A stretch of 64,000 bases of DNA from Nicotiana tabacum (GCF_000715075.1 NC_134090.1:46254792-46318791); one strand, 5' to 3'. Positions 21,993 to 34,535 are shown, numbered from the stretch's first letter. Translations and numbers: made by a program. Notes: generated from the sequence alone by a model not told the origin.

Positions 21993-24838
21993 TGTCACAA
22001 CCCAAACCCAGACCCGGTTGTGATGGCGCCTCTAGTGAAGATAAGGCCAGCCGGCACTTTCCATTTTTTTCAATTATTAACAATTAAGCATTTAAGAAAT
22101 GATCTAAACATGATAAAATAAATCTGAAATGGCAATGATAACATAAATACGCGGAAGAATACCCATACATAGCCCTAACCGAGGTGTCACTAGTCATGAG
22201 CATATATAAGTCATAATACAAATCTGCTAAGTCAATAAACTAGTACAACTGTCTGAAAAGAGATAGAAGTGATAAAGGAGTAGAGACACGGGGCTGCGGA
22301 TGCCAACAGCTACCTCGTGAACTTCGAATGTCCGCCTGAAGCTGGAGGGATCAGCACTCGGGAGCAGAACCAGCTATGCTTGAATCTGCACAGAGGGTGT
22401 AGGGAGTAAAGTGAGTACTCAAACTCAGTGAGTAACAAATGTAAATAAAGACTGAAAGCAAGAAATCACGTAAGGCACAGAGCATTCTATAATGAAGCAG
22501 TAAAACCATTTAAAAATAGTTAATCAGTGAAAGGTAGGTAAAGTCTTTTAACTCAAATGTGTTTTCATAAAAAGCACTTTTTCAATACTTAAGCAGGTAA
22601 ATGGACAGTCAATTATGAAAAGTAAACACATAAAGGTTCGCCCCTCGGGCACAATATCAACAAATCCGCCCCTCGGGCAACATCTCAGAAGAGTACAAGC
22701 CCCTAGGACAATCACATAGAACAATACCAGTCCCTCGGGCTCAATCTCACATCACAATGGGTACCCACGCTCACTGGAGGTGTACAGACTCCTAGAGTGG
22801 CCCCTTATGGCCCAAGCGCAATATAAAGCCACCTTGTGGCATCATCACTAGGCCCTCAACCTCATATCAATCAAGCCACCTTGTGGTGTACATATCTCAG
22901 GCTCTCGGCCTCATAATCAATATCAAACGTTTCCTCACAGTATAGGCCCTCGGCCTTACTCAGTCAAAATCCTCATAAGCCACTCGGGCAATAGTAAAAC
23001 ATGATTCCCAACCCAAAAATATCGTTTAAAAGATCATGTAAGTGTTAAAATAGAGTAAACATGGCTAAGTACGAAAACACTGAAATATAACATGATTGAG
23101 TTCAAGTATAAAGTCAAAACAGTGAGGAAATACCAGTAAAAATCCTCGAAGGGTTCAAATAGTTGGCACAAGGCCCAAATATGGCATTCAGCCCAAATCA
23201 TGATGATAACAAATAGGTTTCAGTCAAATATGCAGTAAAATAGTCATTCGGGATGGACCAAGTCACAATCCCCAATAGTGAACGACCCCACGCTCGTCAT
23301 CAAGCCTGTGCGTTACCTTAATATAGCGCTACGATGTACAATCCGGGGTCTCAAACTCTCAGAACATCATTTACAATCATTACTCACCTAGAATCGGCTA
23401 AATCTCTAGCTCGCGACGCCTTTGCCCCTCGAATTGGCCTCCACTCGCGTCGAATCTATCCAAAATCAAAATGAGGACGTCAAAATATGATAAGGGAACG
23501 AAGCCCAAGCCAAAACAATCAATGAAGGACACAAATTCCGAAATTACCAAAACCCGACCCCTGGTCCCACGTCTCAAAATTCAGAAATTTTTACACCAAT
23601 ATATTCCTTTATCTTCCCACGAGTTCATACATATCAAACGTTCTCAAATCCGACCTTAAATGGCCCTTCAAATCTCCAATCGAAAGTCCAATTTTCCAAG
23701 GCCTAGTTTTCCCCAATTTCAACCTTTGATTCCCATAATTTCTAGCTCTAATTCATGAAATATTAGCATAGGAACAAGTTATAGGCCTGAATTACTTACC
23801 TCAATGAAGTTCTCTTGAAATCTCTCTCTCAAATCGCCCAAAAAGCTCCAAGACCGAAGTCAAAAATGGTGAAATAGATCAAATTCACAAAATGAAATAA
23901 CTTATATGTTTTGCCCAGTTGTTCCGCATCTGCGGCACAATAGCCGCTTCTGCGGTACCGCATTTGCGGTCATTATTCCGTTTCTGCGGAAATCACTTAA
24001 TCGGCCACATCCACATCTGCGACTCTGCAGATGCGGTCCTCCTAGCCGCTTCTGCGGTCCCTGACAAATTCCCATAATCCACTTATGCGGCCACTCTCTC
24101 GCACATGCGGCGCCACACTTGCAGTCCCCAATCTGCAGGTGCGAAAATATCAGAAGCAGCAAATTCAGTAGCTGCGACAAAAATCCAACTTCTCCGTTAA
24201 CCATCCAAAATCACTCCAAAGCCCCCGGGACCTCAACCAAAAGCACAAACATATCCCCATACCTTATTCAAACTTGTTCCAATTATCAAAACACCTCAAT
24301 CAACATTAAATCACCCAAAACACATCGAATTCAAGCCAAACTTTCTAAAATCTTTCAAATTACGCTTTCGATCAAAAACCCAACTAAACCACGTCTGAAT
24401 GACCTGAAATTTTGCACACACATCCCAAATGACACAATGGAACTTCTAAAACTCTCGGAATTCCATTCTGACCTCTATATCAAAATTTCGCCGATCAACC
24501 GGAAATCGCCAAAATATCAACCTCGCCAATTCAAGCCTAAATCTACTACGAACCTCCAAAATTCATTCTGATCACGCTCCTAAGCCACAAATCACCTCCC
24601 GAAGCTAGCCAATCCATCGGAACTCACATCCGAGTCCTCTAACACATAAGTCAATATCCGGTCGACTTTTCCAACTTAAACTCACTCTAAAGAGACTAAG
24701 TGTCTCAAACTTTGCCAAATCTTTTCCGGATTCGATCTGACCAACCCGATACCACAAAATACGGATAACGAAGCATAAAGAAGTAGAAATAGGGTAAACT
24801 GAGCGATAACTCATGAGACGACTGGTCGGGTCGTCACA
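21993..24838 (-). mobile_element. Element C: chromovirus solo LTR (about 2.85 kb)
   Basis: The minus strand starts TGTGACGACCC at 24838 and ends TGTGACA at 21993, the same ends as LTRs A and B. The flanks are a perfect ATGCC duplication, and there is no PBS, PPT or coding sequence. This is the signature of a solo LTR, made when the two LTRs of one insertion recombine and delete the inside (established mechanism). Its sequence is closer to B in the hairpin array (about 22637-22990) but has A-like CpG words (CCGCTTCTGCGG type) at about 23920-24150, so it is a third variant. No gene is supported inside; the open frame 24119-24571 lies in LTR sequence related to non-coding parts of A and B. Confidence 0.95.
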
Positions 24839-24843
24839 ATGCC
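24839..24843. repeat. Target site duplication of solo LTR C, right copy
   Basis: ATGCC, identical to 21988-21992. Confidence 0.93.
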
Positions 24844-26228
24844 AAACAACCAAATATTATGGTGTATTATAAACTCCAATTTTATAAAGTTATCCAACCG
24901 TACAAATTTTATTTTTTTCTTCAAAAAATATCTTTCTAAATCTTATTTTCTAAAAATTACATCAAAACCAAATCCATGGTGTCAATTTATGATATCTTCC
25001 TCTAAATTAAAGAGTTTGTTCGAGATAAATCTTTTTGAAAATTCTAAAAACCGATAGTTTCCATTAAATTATTCCAATTGTTGTTCACACTTAATAATCC
25101 ACAAATCATTTCTAATAGAATGATGGACGAGGAAGAACTTAAAGATCAACATAATGAAGTAGTAATCATATACCATATGAACTTAAAATATTAAATTTTC
25201 TTTTTAGAATCATAAAGAAGCAATTTGAAGAAAATTCTTTCCTCCTCTCTTTGCTTCAGTAATCCTAAGCCAAATGATAAAAAAGACACAAGCATTTGCT
25301 GGCGGGTGCAATGAGCTAAAAGGTGGGATTAATAAAGTAGGCATAGTATTTCTCTAAAGAGATTTGTATAGGTAAAAAGTGATAGAGGCTTGTAGCCTTT
25401 TTTTGTAATGAAAATTGTATTAGGCTACTTAAAAAAATATGTGTGAAGTAGCAAGAATGGAACCACTAGCATTCTCATAACAAATACGGTATAACACAAT
25501 TTTAAGGATTCTCTAAAAGAGTTTTCATGTGTCTGATGTAAAAGTTTGATACTAGACTAACAAAAATTAAATGATGCCACACCTTACATCTCTAATATTG
25601 CCATCTATCACTCTTTATTAAGAGTCACAAATAGAATATGTGGGGGGAGGGGGGGGTTGCTTAATCTTATCCCTTAATTATTAATTAATTAATTAATTAG
25701 GTAATGACCCGTTACCCGGTAATTAACCAATTACCCGGATAATAAAGAATTATTTCAAATTACTTAAAATTCTACTTATTTTTAATACACTTTATACACC
25801 GTACTATTACAGTTATGTGGTACCATGTAAAATAAATTCATACACTATTATTTTATTAAAATATTCATGTAAAAATAAATATATTTTCTCAACTTATAAT
25901 TTTCTTAATCTCATATAAAGAGTAATCTCATATAAAGAGTATAAATTTTTGTCTACTTAATTCTTAAAATGGTAAAAAGATAACCTTATTTTCTTGTGCA
26001 AAAATAACTTATATCTTTACAATATAGAAAATCTCATAAGCTTTCTCGTATTTTGTGTATAATTAAAAGTAGTAATATTAATAACTATATATAAAATTAT
26101 ATTTTTTTCAAACTATTTTAGAAAAATATTCCACTTGAAATATCATATCAAACGTATATAACGGTATTAATGTTGTTAAATTTTCGGGGTGTAACATAAA
26201 ACATGAGATGACCTATCGGGTCATCACA
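24844..26228 (-). repeat. Element G: LTR fragment, upper-coordinate part with its terminus
   Basis: This AT-rich, non-coding DNA ends at 26228. Read on the minus strand it starts TGTGATGACCCGATAGG followed by TCATCTCATG, close to the TGTGACGACCCGGCC-GTCTCATG start of LTRs A-C. I infer it is the start of another gypsy LTR lying in the same direction, with its continuation at 21077-21992. A G-rich run (25640-25656) and a TTAA microsatellite (25671-25700) are inside. No coding sequence or known domain was seen in the whole 1.4 kb. No internal region follows 26228, only what looks like 3' UTR of element D, so G may be a solo LTR or a full copy cut by the window. Confidence 0.55.
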
Positions 26229-27646
26229 TGCTTAGGCAACCTTTTCAGTTTCTTTGAGACACTTTGTTCGCCTTATCAAAAGAGATCACAGATGGATTCG
26301 TGGCTTCGTCAGTGTCGTATATGCCCCAAATTGTGCTCGGTATTACGAGGAAACTATGGCCCATTTTGCAGTCATTTTTTTGCTTCACTTTTGATGCAAG
26401 ATTAGACCGAAAGGGAATAAACAAAAAGGAACGAAAGCAAAAAAAGAATTGTGTCCAAATAAAAGGTGTCCCTTTCGGGTTGAGGAATAGGGAGACTTAT
26501 CTAGAGGTATGTGCCAACTTCAATGAATCATGACATCCATTTTGGACTAGACGCCGATCCATCTGAGCGGTCTAATTCTCAAAATTCATCACAAATGTTC
26601 ATCTTGAAACTATCTTGGTTATGCTCATACCGAAGTAGTGAAGACCCTCATTCAGCTAGTAGCACCCTTTGCGGGTTTTAGCTAACTGGCCTCTCTCATT
26701 TCTCTACTCATTTTGGCTTATGGTGCCCATATGATTTTTTACCAACAAGACTCTCTCATTTCTCTGCTCACTATCGACTTACGATGCCCATACGGGTTTT
26801 TACAAATAAGACTCTCTTATTTCTTTTTTTCCTTTTTTTTGTTCTTCGTCGCCCTTGACTAAGATATTGTATGTGGCAGGTTGTACAACACCCTTGGCAT
26901 GGTGACTTCAACATTCTCAAAGATCGATCAGAAGATCTTAACAGGAAAAGGTGAAAAGAACCTTGAACTAAATTACAACTTTTGGAACTTTTTTTATAAA
27001 ATTACCATAAAAATAAAACAAACTTCTATACCAGTTTTAGAGTATTGGGGATATGGATTTTTTGTTGTGATGGGACCGAACCCAGGATAAGGCTGCCTAC
27101 ATATCTTTTTGGAATCAGGTCGAACGCATTTCACTAACTCAGAAGATTAGTTGTTTGATTTTTTTCCTTTTCGTTTTTGCTTTTACAAGTACACAAGTTC
27201 CAAAAGAGGGAAATTAAAGAAGACAAATATGACTCAAAAGGGTTAACAAAAGGGTGACACCTATTTGGGATATGGAGCAATGATAGTCTTTGTCATCTTG
27301 ATCTGAGAAAATCATGCATGAAAGTTCTGCTGTGGGTATATATCAAACATAATATCCTTTGACTGCATCTACATTAATAATCATGTCTAGTACACGTCTT
27401 TCTTCCTATACCAAGTGCAAGGCCCCTTTGGTAATAGTTTCTTGATGATGTAGGGTCCTTGCTAGTTCATGGCGAACTTTCCTTTAGCTTCTACCTGGTG
27501 TAAAGGATGTGTTTCAAAATGATCTGGCCGACCTCAAAGTGCCTTGGGCGCATGTTCTTGTTATAAGTGCATGCCACTCTTTGTTTCGAGTAACTGGCCA
27601 AAACACACTACTGCTAGCCCTTTTTCACTGATCAACTTTAGCTGTT
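26229..27646 (-). other. 3' UTR of element D, with 70-bp tandem repeats
   Basis: Non-coding DNA follows the integrase stop. A tandem repeat at about 26640-26830 has a period near 70 bases (two full copies and a part), each with CTCTCTCATTTCTCT and a TGCCCATA word. At 27075-27120 is one copy of a spacer module (GAACCC, GGCTGCCTACATATC, GGAATCAGGT) that recurs in D and E. The short open frames on the plus strand (26208-26533 and 26881-27090) do not resemble known proteins and I do not call them genes. No polypurine tract or LTR start was found before 26229, so the element's true end is lost or off the window. Confidence 0.65.
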
Positions 27647-28810
27647 CTAATCAGGTCTTAGCCCACTAAGTGTCTTCAATCTTTGATTCCAAAATAATTC
27701 GGAGAGCAAAATTTTGACTTCAACCAGTATTACAGCTTCAGTTCCATATACCAGCAAATAAAGAGTTGCACCCACATATGTGTGAGCAGTCGTACGGTAT
27801 CCCAAAAGAGCAAAACGAAACATTTCATGCCATTGCCTGGACTCTTGGATCATCTTCCTAAGAATTTTCTTGATGTTCTTGTTAGCCGCTTCAATGGCTC
27901 CATTGGCTTTTGGTCTGTAAGGGGTAGAGTTGCAATGCACAATTTGAAATTGCTCGCATACCTCCTTCATCAGATGACTATTTAGATTGGTTGCTTTGAC
28001 AGTGATAATGGTATTTGGGATACCAAAGCGATAGATGATGTTGGAATGAACAAAGTCCACCACAACTTTCTTGGTAACTGCTTTGAAAGTAACTACCTCC
28101 ACCCCCATGGTGAAGTAATTAATCGTAACCAAAATGAATGTATGCCCATTTGAAGCCTTTGGCTCGATTGGCCCAATAACATCCATCCCCTGTGCAACAA
28201 AAGGACAAGGAGAGGACATGGGGTTCAATTCCGATGAAGGCGAGTGAATTAGGTTTCTATGAATCTAGCATTGGTGACACTTACAAACAAAACTGAAGCA
28301 ATCCCACTCAATAGTAAGTCAATAATACCCTGGTCGCAGAATCTTCTTCACCAAAACATATCCATTCATGTGAGGGCCACATACCCTTAAATGCACTTTA
28401 CTCATGATCCGCTCAGGTTCTATGGAACCTATACATCTCAACACGATCAAATTCGGGGTCCTTTTGCAAAAAAATTCCCCATTCAGGAAGAAACCACCAG
28501 CGAGCCGCCTTGTAGTTCTCTTTTTATCTCCCTTGGCATGCTCTAGGTATTCCTTTGTTTTCAAGAATCTTTTTATGTCATGGTACCATGGTTCACCATC
28601 TGGTTTTGCCTTAATTTTATTGCAGTAACCATGTTGATTGTGAACTTGGATTTCCAGTGGATCAATATGAGTGTTGCCCGGATAAGGGAGCATCGAGGCT
28701 AAGGTAGCCAAGGTATAATCTAGCTCGTTGTGAAATCTAGGAATGTTCCTGAACTCGATGGACTTGAATATTTTGCTTAGGTCTTGCACACATTGTCTAT
28801 ATGGAATAAG
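27647..28810 (-). pseudogene. Element D integrase, degraded
   Basis: The zinc-binding and linker region is at 28789-28230, followed by the catalytic core at 28228-27647 beginning near GMDVIGPIEP. The core keeps the fold-typical motifs (PYRPKANGAIEAANKNIKKIL, ALLGYRTT) but has lost two of three catalytic acids: the position of the first Asp reads VTINYF, and the second reads IITVKAT where E has MITDNT. The Glu in GAIEAAN is kept. The C-terminal region past the core is cut by a stop at 27647. Because D, D to N, V is directly visible, this integrase cannot work even if the frame were open. Frame breaks also separate the zinc region from the core. Confidence 0.87.
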
Positions 28811-29700
28811 CTTGATGTCTCGAGTCTCCCATTTGCCTTGGTATTACTGAATAAGCAAGTCGAAATCTCCCATAACCAATAGTTCATGCACATCTAGATC
28901 GAGGGCCATTTTCAGACCCATGATACAAGCCTCGTATCTTTCCATATTATTGGTACAGAAAAACCAAAGTCGGATCGTTGTAGGGTAATATTGTCCAATA
29001 GGTGACATGGGAATTGCCCTGATCCCACCTCCTTTTATATTGACAGCCCCATCAAAATACATTTTCCATACATGGTCGTCGTCTGAAATTGCTTCCTCTA
29101 TTGAGTTAACCTCTTCGTCTAGGAAGTATGTGCTCAGTGGCTTGTAATCATCATCAACTGGATTCTTTACCAAATGATCTGCCAAAGCATGTGCTTTCAT
29201 TGTGGTGCGAGTGACATAGACGATGTCGAACTTTGTGAGCATATTTGCCATTTTGCAAGCCTGCCAGTGGGCATTGGCTTTTGGAAGATGTACTTCAAAG
29301 GATCCATTCTCTATATGAGGTAAGTAGTGTAGGCCAAAAGATAATGCCTCAGCTTCTGAGCGAGCGAAGTTAAGGCACAACATGTCCTTTCTAAAAGGGT
29401 GTACTTAACCTCATAACTGGTGAACTTCTTGTTCAAATAATTGATTGCATATTCCTTTTTTTCCTGTCGCATCATGTTTCCCCACAATGCATCCAAAGGA
29501 ATTATCCATCACCGATAGATATAAAAAAGGCCTACCAGGTTCAGGTGGGATTAGTATAGGGGTTTTGACAAATAATCTTTGATCTTGTCAAAAGCTTTTT
29601 GGCAATCGTCCGTCCACTTGATAGTAGCATCTTTTTTCAGCAACTTAAAGATGGGCTCGCACATGGTTATGAGCTGAGCAATGAACCTACTGATGTATTT
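28811..29700 (-). pseudogene. Element D tandem RNase H domains, degraded
   Basis: The piece 29496-29311 is the end of the ordinary gypsy RNase H (YAINYLNKKFTSYEVKYT, then CCALTSLAQKLRHYL). The piece 29383-28844 follows and contains a second RNase H of the archaeal-like type: WKMYFDGAVN, NMERYEACIMGLKMA and VMGDFDLLIQ carry the expected Asp, Glu and Asp positions. Having both is characteristic of Tat-lineage elements. The two pieces are in different frames and overlap, so at least one frameshift lies at about 29311-29383. The second domain is almost fully open, with all three acidic positions present. Its role in the element is thought to be removal of RNA primers during replication. Confidence 0.84.
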
Positions 29701-30345
29701 CTACCTCCCGAGCAAACTGATGACTTCAGTTTTGCTCTTCGGGGGTGGAAAATCTCGAATATACTTTATCTTAGATGGATCCAATTCGATGCCTATGTGG
29801 CTGACTATAAAATCGAGGAGTTTCCCAGATAGAACCCCAAATGCACACTTGGCTAGATTGAGCTTGAGGTCATACCTCCGTAGTCGTTCGAAGAACTTTT
29901 TCGAATCGCACATATGGTCAACTTGTGTCTTTGACTTTATGATGACATCATCGACATAAACTTCAATCGCTTTCTGCATCATGTCATGAAAAATGATGGT
30001 CATGGCCCTCATTTAAGTTGTTCTTGAATTCTTCAAACAAAATGGCATAACCCTATAATAATATGTACCCAATGGAGTGGTGAAAGTAGTTTCTTCTGCA
30101 TCATCCTCATCTTTTAGAATCTGGTGATATCCAGCATAGCAATCCATGAAATATTGTATCTCATGCTTTGCAAAATTATCTACAGGGATGTGGATGTTTG
30201 GTAAAGTAAAGTTATCCTTTGGACTTACTTTGTTCAAGTCTCTGTAATCAACACAAACACTAGTTTTCCATCCTTCTTTGGCACAGGCACAAGATTTGAC
30301 ACCCAGGTAGCGTATTAGATAGCTCTAACCACATTAGGGCTTAAT
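29701..30345 (-). pseudogene. Element D reverse transcriptase, degraded
   Basis: Read downwards, the start contains LVPVPKKDGK at about 30290, then a one-base frame change in an A-rich run, followed by VCVDYRDLNKVSPKDNF. The block 30237-30013 covers HEIQYFMDCYAGYHQI and GTYYYRVMPFCLKN. A single TAA at 30013-30015 separates it from 30012-29701, which holds MRAMTIIFHDM, the active site EVYVDDVIIKS, and RYDLKLNLAKCAFGV. The YVDD box is intact. The frame on both sides of the stop is the same. The thumb and connection after 29701 are fragmentary. Confidence 0.88.
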
Positions 30346-31294
30346 TTCTTCATAATTTCCTTTTTGATTTTATCACTCATGTCCGTTTGAAATTTTCGTT
30401 GCTTTTGTTGGACTGGTGGAAAGTCAGGATACATGGGAAGCTTATGAACCACTTGATCAACACTTAAACCCGACATATCATCATAAAATAAAATTTGAAT
30501 CAAGTCATCTCTGGTTTTTTGTTCTGTCTGAATGCTTATCTGTGTTTCTCCGACTTCTTCATGAATTCTAATATTAATTGGCTCTGTTTCATTGAGGTTG
30601 GGTTTAGGCTTGTTTTGAAATTGTTCCAATTCTCTTTTTATTTCCTCAACCACCTCATCTTCACCATATTCAACCTCTTGATGCATTATTTCGAAATTAG
30701 AAAGCTTTTTAAGATCTGGGCATGAATTCTGTATGCATGTCATGTTAATAAAGTTGGCATTAATAAAAACTAAAATAGAAAAAAATGACAAGAATTAGAA
30801 AAAAAAGGAAATATGCAGAACTTAATACGTAACTGAACTGCATTTCATTGAATTTGAAATGATAGAAGGGTTAATATCAAAATAAAACAATCATTGAGAT
30901 TTTTGGATTACGACCCTGAAAGTAACCCAAATATAAAAAAGAAGCTGCAAAAGAAAACTACCAAGACTCGTTCCTTGTGGGAAGAGGAATTGCTTCCTAG
31001 TTGTTGATCATGGTGTCTGGGCCAATTAGTTGCATATCAGCACGACTAGTGCCTTCATCAGCCTGGGTCATATTCACTTCAGAAAAAATTTGGCTAAGGC
31101 CATGGCAAATTTTATCAATGTTTTTCTGTGCCGAGGAATTTTGACCCTCTTGGAGTCGTGGCTTGACAAAAGTGTAAAAATGTGAGGGATCGGTTTCTGC
31201 AAGATTGGCTTTGTCTTCATCTGCTTGTGTTAGCCTGAAGCCTAAGACAAAAGAAACTTTGTTACCAAATGGAGAAATGGATTCTGAAATTCCT
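30346..31294 (-). other. Element D protease-to-RT linker, poorly conserved
   Basis: The piece 30791-30315 is open and acidic (YGEDEVVEEIKRELEQF, Glu- and Gln-rich), matching in character a linker in element E at 51451-51209 (Asp/Glu-rich with SDSEEIDEEDV). From 30800 to 31294 I see only broken frames with AT-rich non-coding-like DNA on the plus side. No domain is recognised. In Ogre elements an intron has been described near this part of pol (family knowledge); I could not identify splice sites with confidence here. Confidence 0.5.
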
Positions 31295-31850
31295 TTAAAT
31301 GACGCCCCAGGCCTTTTTCTGGCTCATACCCTGTCTAATCATAAGTGCAACCACCATTACAAATGTGGCATAAAGACGAGGATGCAGAATGGGTTTTCCT
31401 TCCTCAACATGGTCCATAGCAACCACTTCGAAAGCTTGATAGACAATGGACTCACACGCTTCATTGGCCTCAATACACGAAAATAATGGCTCTTTATAAA
31501 TGAATGACTTATCTTTTATGTGACCAATTATTTCTTGTCTGTCATGTTTGAACTTCAGCATCTGATGCAAGGTGGATGGCACAACTCGAGCCATATGGAT
31601 CCATGACCTTCCAAGAAGAAAGTTATAAGAAGTTTCCATGTCCACTACTTGAAAGACAATTTCAAAATCAACCAGCCCAATTATCATTGTGAGGCTGATT
31701 TTCCTAATGGTGTCTCTCGCTGAGCCATCAAAAGTCCGGATGCGGACATTGCTCGGTCGGATTCTATCTGTATTGATCTTCATGCTTTGCAAGGTATAAA
31801 GAGGGAATACATCTATGCTCGATCCTCCATTAACCTTTGATAATCAGGTG
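31295..31850 (-). pseudogene. Element D aspartic protease, degraded
   Basis: The minus strand carries NGGSSIDVFPLYTLQ at about 31840-31795, in the position where element E has LIDGGSSLNICPL. The catalytic Asp of the DGGS motif is changed to Asn. Downstream in 31792-31295 come VVDMETSYNFLLGRSWIH and ARVVPSTLHQMLKF, the typical second half of the protease in Tat/Ogre elements. A long open tail follows, ending near RQGMSQKKAWG, where related elements have a Gly-rich patch. The catalytic change means it could not mature the polyprotein. Confidence 0.8.
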
Positions 31851-33036
31851 CAATGTCCTATTGTGCTCGGCTTCCTCCTCGGGTAGTTCATCATCAGTAA
31901 AGGAGATTTTGTTCACCTCAAAAAATCTGTTGGCCATCTTCTCTAACTGATTCACTGTGTCTTCTCTGAGACATGTGCCTCGTTTAGGATCTTGATTAGT
32001 ACACGGGCATTCTCTTTTGAATGTATGAGCAGAGATAGTAGAGAGATTTGAGCAGGAGTCTTTCTTAGCTGGTCAATGATTCCATAATCTTGAACTTTCA
32101 TCTTTTTCAAAAACTCTTCTGCCTCTTCTTCAGTGACTGTCTTCTTTGTCGACATTTGGCATTCTCTGATTTGGTTGGTCTTCGTCAGCTCTTCTGGAGA
32201 ATAATACCTCCCCGATCGAGTCAAACCTCCAACTTCCCCCACTTCTTCTATGATTTCCTTGCTTTTATAGGTCACCACAGTTTTGTTGTAGTTCCAAGGA
32301 ATGGTTTTCGTGTTTGTCACACGGGGTTACACGGCGGGTTTGATTATGATCAGCTCTGCTACATCTTTTGTAACACCTTGATTCTGCCTAATGACTGGGT
32401 GGCCTCCCGGGACATACAACCTCAAGTTTGGAACACTGGAGCGAACTTCCAACCTCGAGATTTTTGTAACAAATAAAGTTTCATTCTCTGAGCTCTAGGC
32501 GCCTATCATAATCAATGGCACATCTCGGCTTGGATTTACTTCAAGTTCTATTCCTTCTTGAATTGTTCCCACTATCATTTTTGCTCGACCAACCGGCTTG
32601 TATTCTTGATCTCGACCAATCATTCCCACAAAATGAACATTATTGTGTGCTAGCAATGAGTTGTTTGTCACATTAGGAGGGTCCTCGCCATTTGTCACCA
32701 CAATTAACTTTTTAGCGATGAGTCTTTCTATGGCTCTTTTCAGAGTCCACCAGCCATCAGTGTTATACCCGGGGCACCTGAATGATATTCACATCTAGCA
32801 TTTGGTTGAAATTTATGTGAATTAGTATACATATGGTACGGAGCGATGGGTTCAATCATGCCCATCTGCCTTAACTTCTGGACCAAACTAGAGTATGATT
32901 CCACCAATGGAGTGAATTTTTCCATCGGCCTCTGCTCTCGACCATAATCCTGCTTAGGACGAGCATAGTGGGGTGCCCAAAAATTTTGCTGCTGCGATTG
33001 GGGATCCTTGGAGCTGGTGCCCATACCTATTGATTG
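31851..33036 (-). pseudogene. Element D gag C-terminal part and linker before protease
   Basis: These pieces are separated by stops: 33024-32740 (Gln-rich, ending with CEYHSGAPG), 32701-32495, and 32320-31952 with a TRSGRYYSPEEL motif and KKMKVQDYGIIDQLRKTPAQISLLSLL, which corresponds to PAQISILSLLQNSE in element E. CEYHSG is the start of the CCHC-like zinc motif of this lineage; a frame change in a CCCCGGG run directly after it, and a His to Tyr change in the restored phase, destroy the motif. The DNA at 33025-33036 joins directly to 34541 once solo LTR H and one target copy are taken out. Confidence 0.75.
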
Positions 33037-33041
33037 GGAGG
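33037..33041. repeat. Target site duplication of solo LTR H, left copy
   Basis: GGAGG here recurs exactly at 34536-34540. Confidence 0.88.
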
Positions 33042-34535
33042 TGATGATAGGCTATAATTACGTATTTTAGTCTCTTATTATACTCTGATTTACTGCACTT
33101 TAATTAAGTTTGAGCTTTAATTGCTAGTGTTTTGCACTAATTGTGTGTTTTATGCCTTGTAGAAGTGATTCCGAGCTATGTAGATAATATGGAATGAATT
33201 CAAGTGATTAAGAGCTTTGAAGTCTAACTAAAAGCCCAAGAAATTAAGCAGGGATCGTGTTCGGGGATCAACGGATGATAGTTAAGAACGAACGAAGAAT
33301 CGAGTAGGCATATTGTGCACTATCTAATAAAATGTACATAACTTTTTGCTCAGAACTACATTTGATCTCCACAATATATGGTTGGAAAGTTAATTCAAAG
33401 AGTTACAACATTCATGTTATACGTTTTTCCAAATGCCAAATAGAACAGGGTGACAAATGCGCAACAAATGCACAGCCCCGCACTAGCCGCGGATGTGAGG
33501 CAGAAACTGGCCAAAATCCGCGGCCAAATCCGCGTCTGCGGACGTCCTAACCTAGAAAAGTGTCATTTTTTGCGTAGAAGAAGGTGTAATTATTTGGGCC
33601 CGACCATACTTTGTGTATATACATGGAAAAAGGGTATTTTTAGCACCTTTGACATACTTTTGAAATAATTTAGACCTAAGGAGGCTAAGGAGACTGAGGA
33701 TTCGACCTAATGAGGCAAGAACGCATTAGAATTCTTCCACGAGTTTTTCACTTCCTTCTTCTTATTTCCATTATTGGTTATGAATTTTAGTATTGTATTT
33801 TTGCATACTATTATGAATAGTTAATTTGTTATCTAGGGTTTTGATGGAACTTTTGGAGGATAAATTCTTCTTATGTTTTTATATAATTGAGCTGTTGGAT
33901 TTCTCTACTTGTTCAACTACGTGTTTGTTGTTGTTGATTGAATGGCTATCAATTGACTGTGCCTATTTATTGTGTATTGCTCGAGAGAGAGTATATATTT
34001 AGGTAGTTGTTGAACAACATCAATCCTAATGTATGTGAGAGATCAATACGGAGGGTTTAAAGGCAGGATTAGAGATAACGCAATATTGGTGCGATTGTAG
34101 TGAGCAGTATTAGTGCTAGCTAGTGTAGTTTGAGAGAATACATCTAGTAACTTGTTCTAGTTGCTTGAGAGAGAATTACAACAACCAAAGTAATCACGAT
34201 TGGTAGAGAATAATTAGGCGAAAGTATAGAAAACAAGCGGGAAGAATTCCGACAATTGGGAAAATCATAACTCTAGGCCTCCTTAATCTTGTATCCAATC
34301 CTTATCCTTGTTAATTGATAGTTTTACTACTTTCTAGTACTTGTTAGTTAATTAGATAAAAATAAATATTATAATCTTTTATCATTAGGAAATTGTTTTG
34401 ACTTGTATTTTTTAGCGATACTGAACAACTCTAGCTAAGCCTTAGTTCTCTGTGGGATTCGACTCCGGACTTTTAGACCAAATTATAATTGCAGCGACCG
34501 CTTATCCTTTTGAGGATTAGAGTTGGACGTGATCA
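33042..34535. mobile_element. Element H: solo LTR of another family inserted in element D gag
   Basis: This 1494-bp block starts TGATGATAGG and ends GACGTGATCA (TG...CA), is flanked by a perfect GGAGG duplication, and lies exactly between two parts of D's gag reading frame. It has no coding region, PBS or PPT, so it is best read as a solo LTR, though a short non-autonomous element cannot be excluded. Its sequence is unlike LTRs A-G. It holds a small CpG-rich block at about 33455-33545 (CCGCGG, CCGCGTCTGCGG). The end around 34440-34535 (GGGATTCGACTCCGG, GCGACCGCTTATCC) resembles a type of LTR end I associate with the Athila group, but I am not sure. Orientation is not known. Confidence 0.85.

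Noticed and set aside
26208..26533. Overlapping plus-strand open frames beside the end of G
   Set aside because: They cross the putative LTR boundary at 26228 and match no family; more likely 3' UTR of D.
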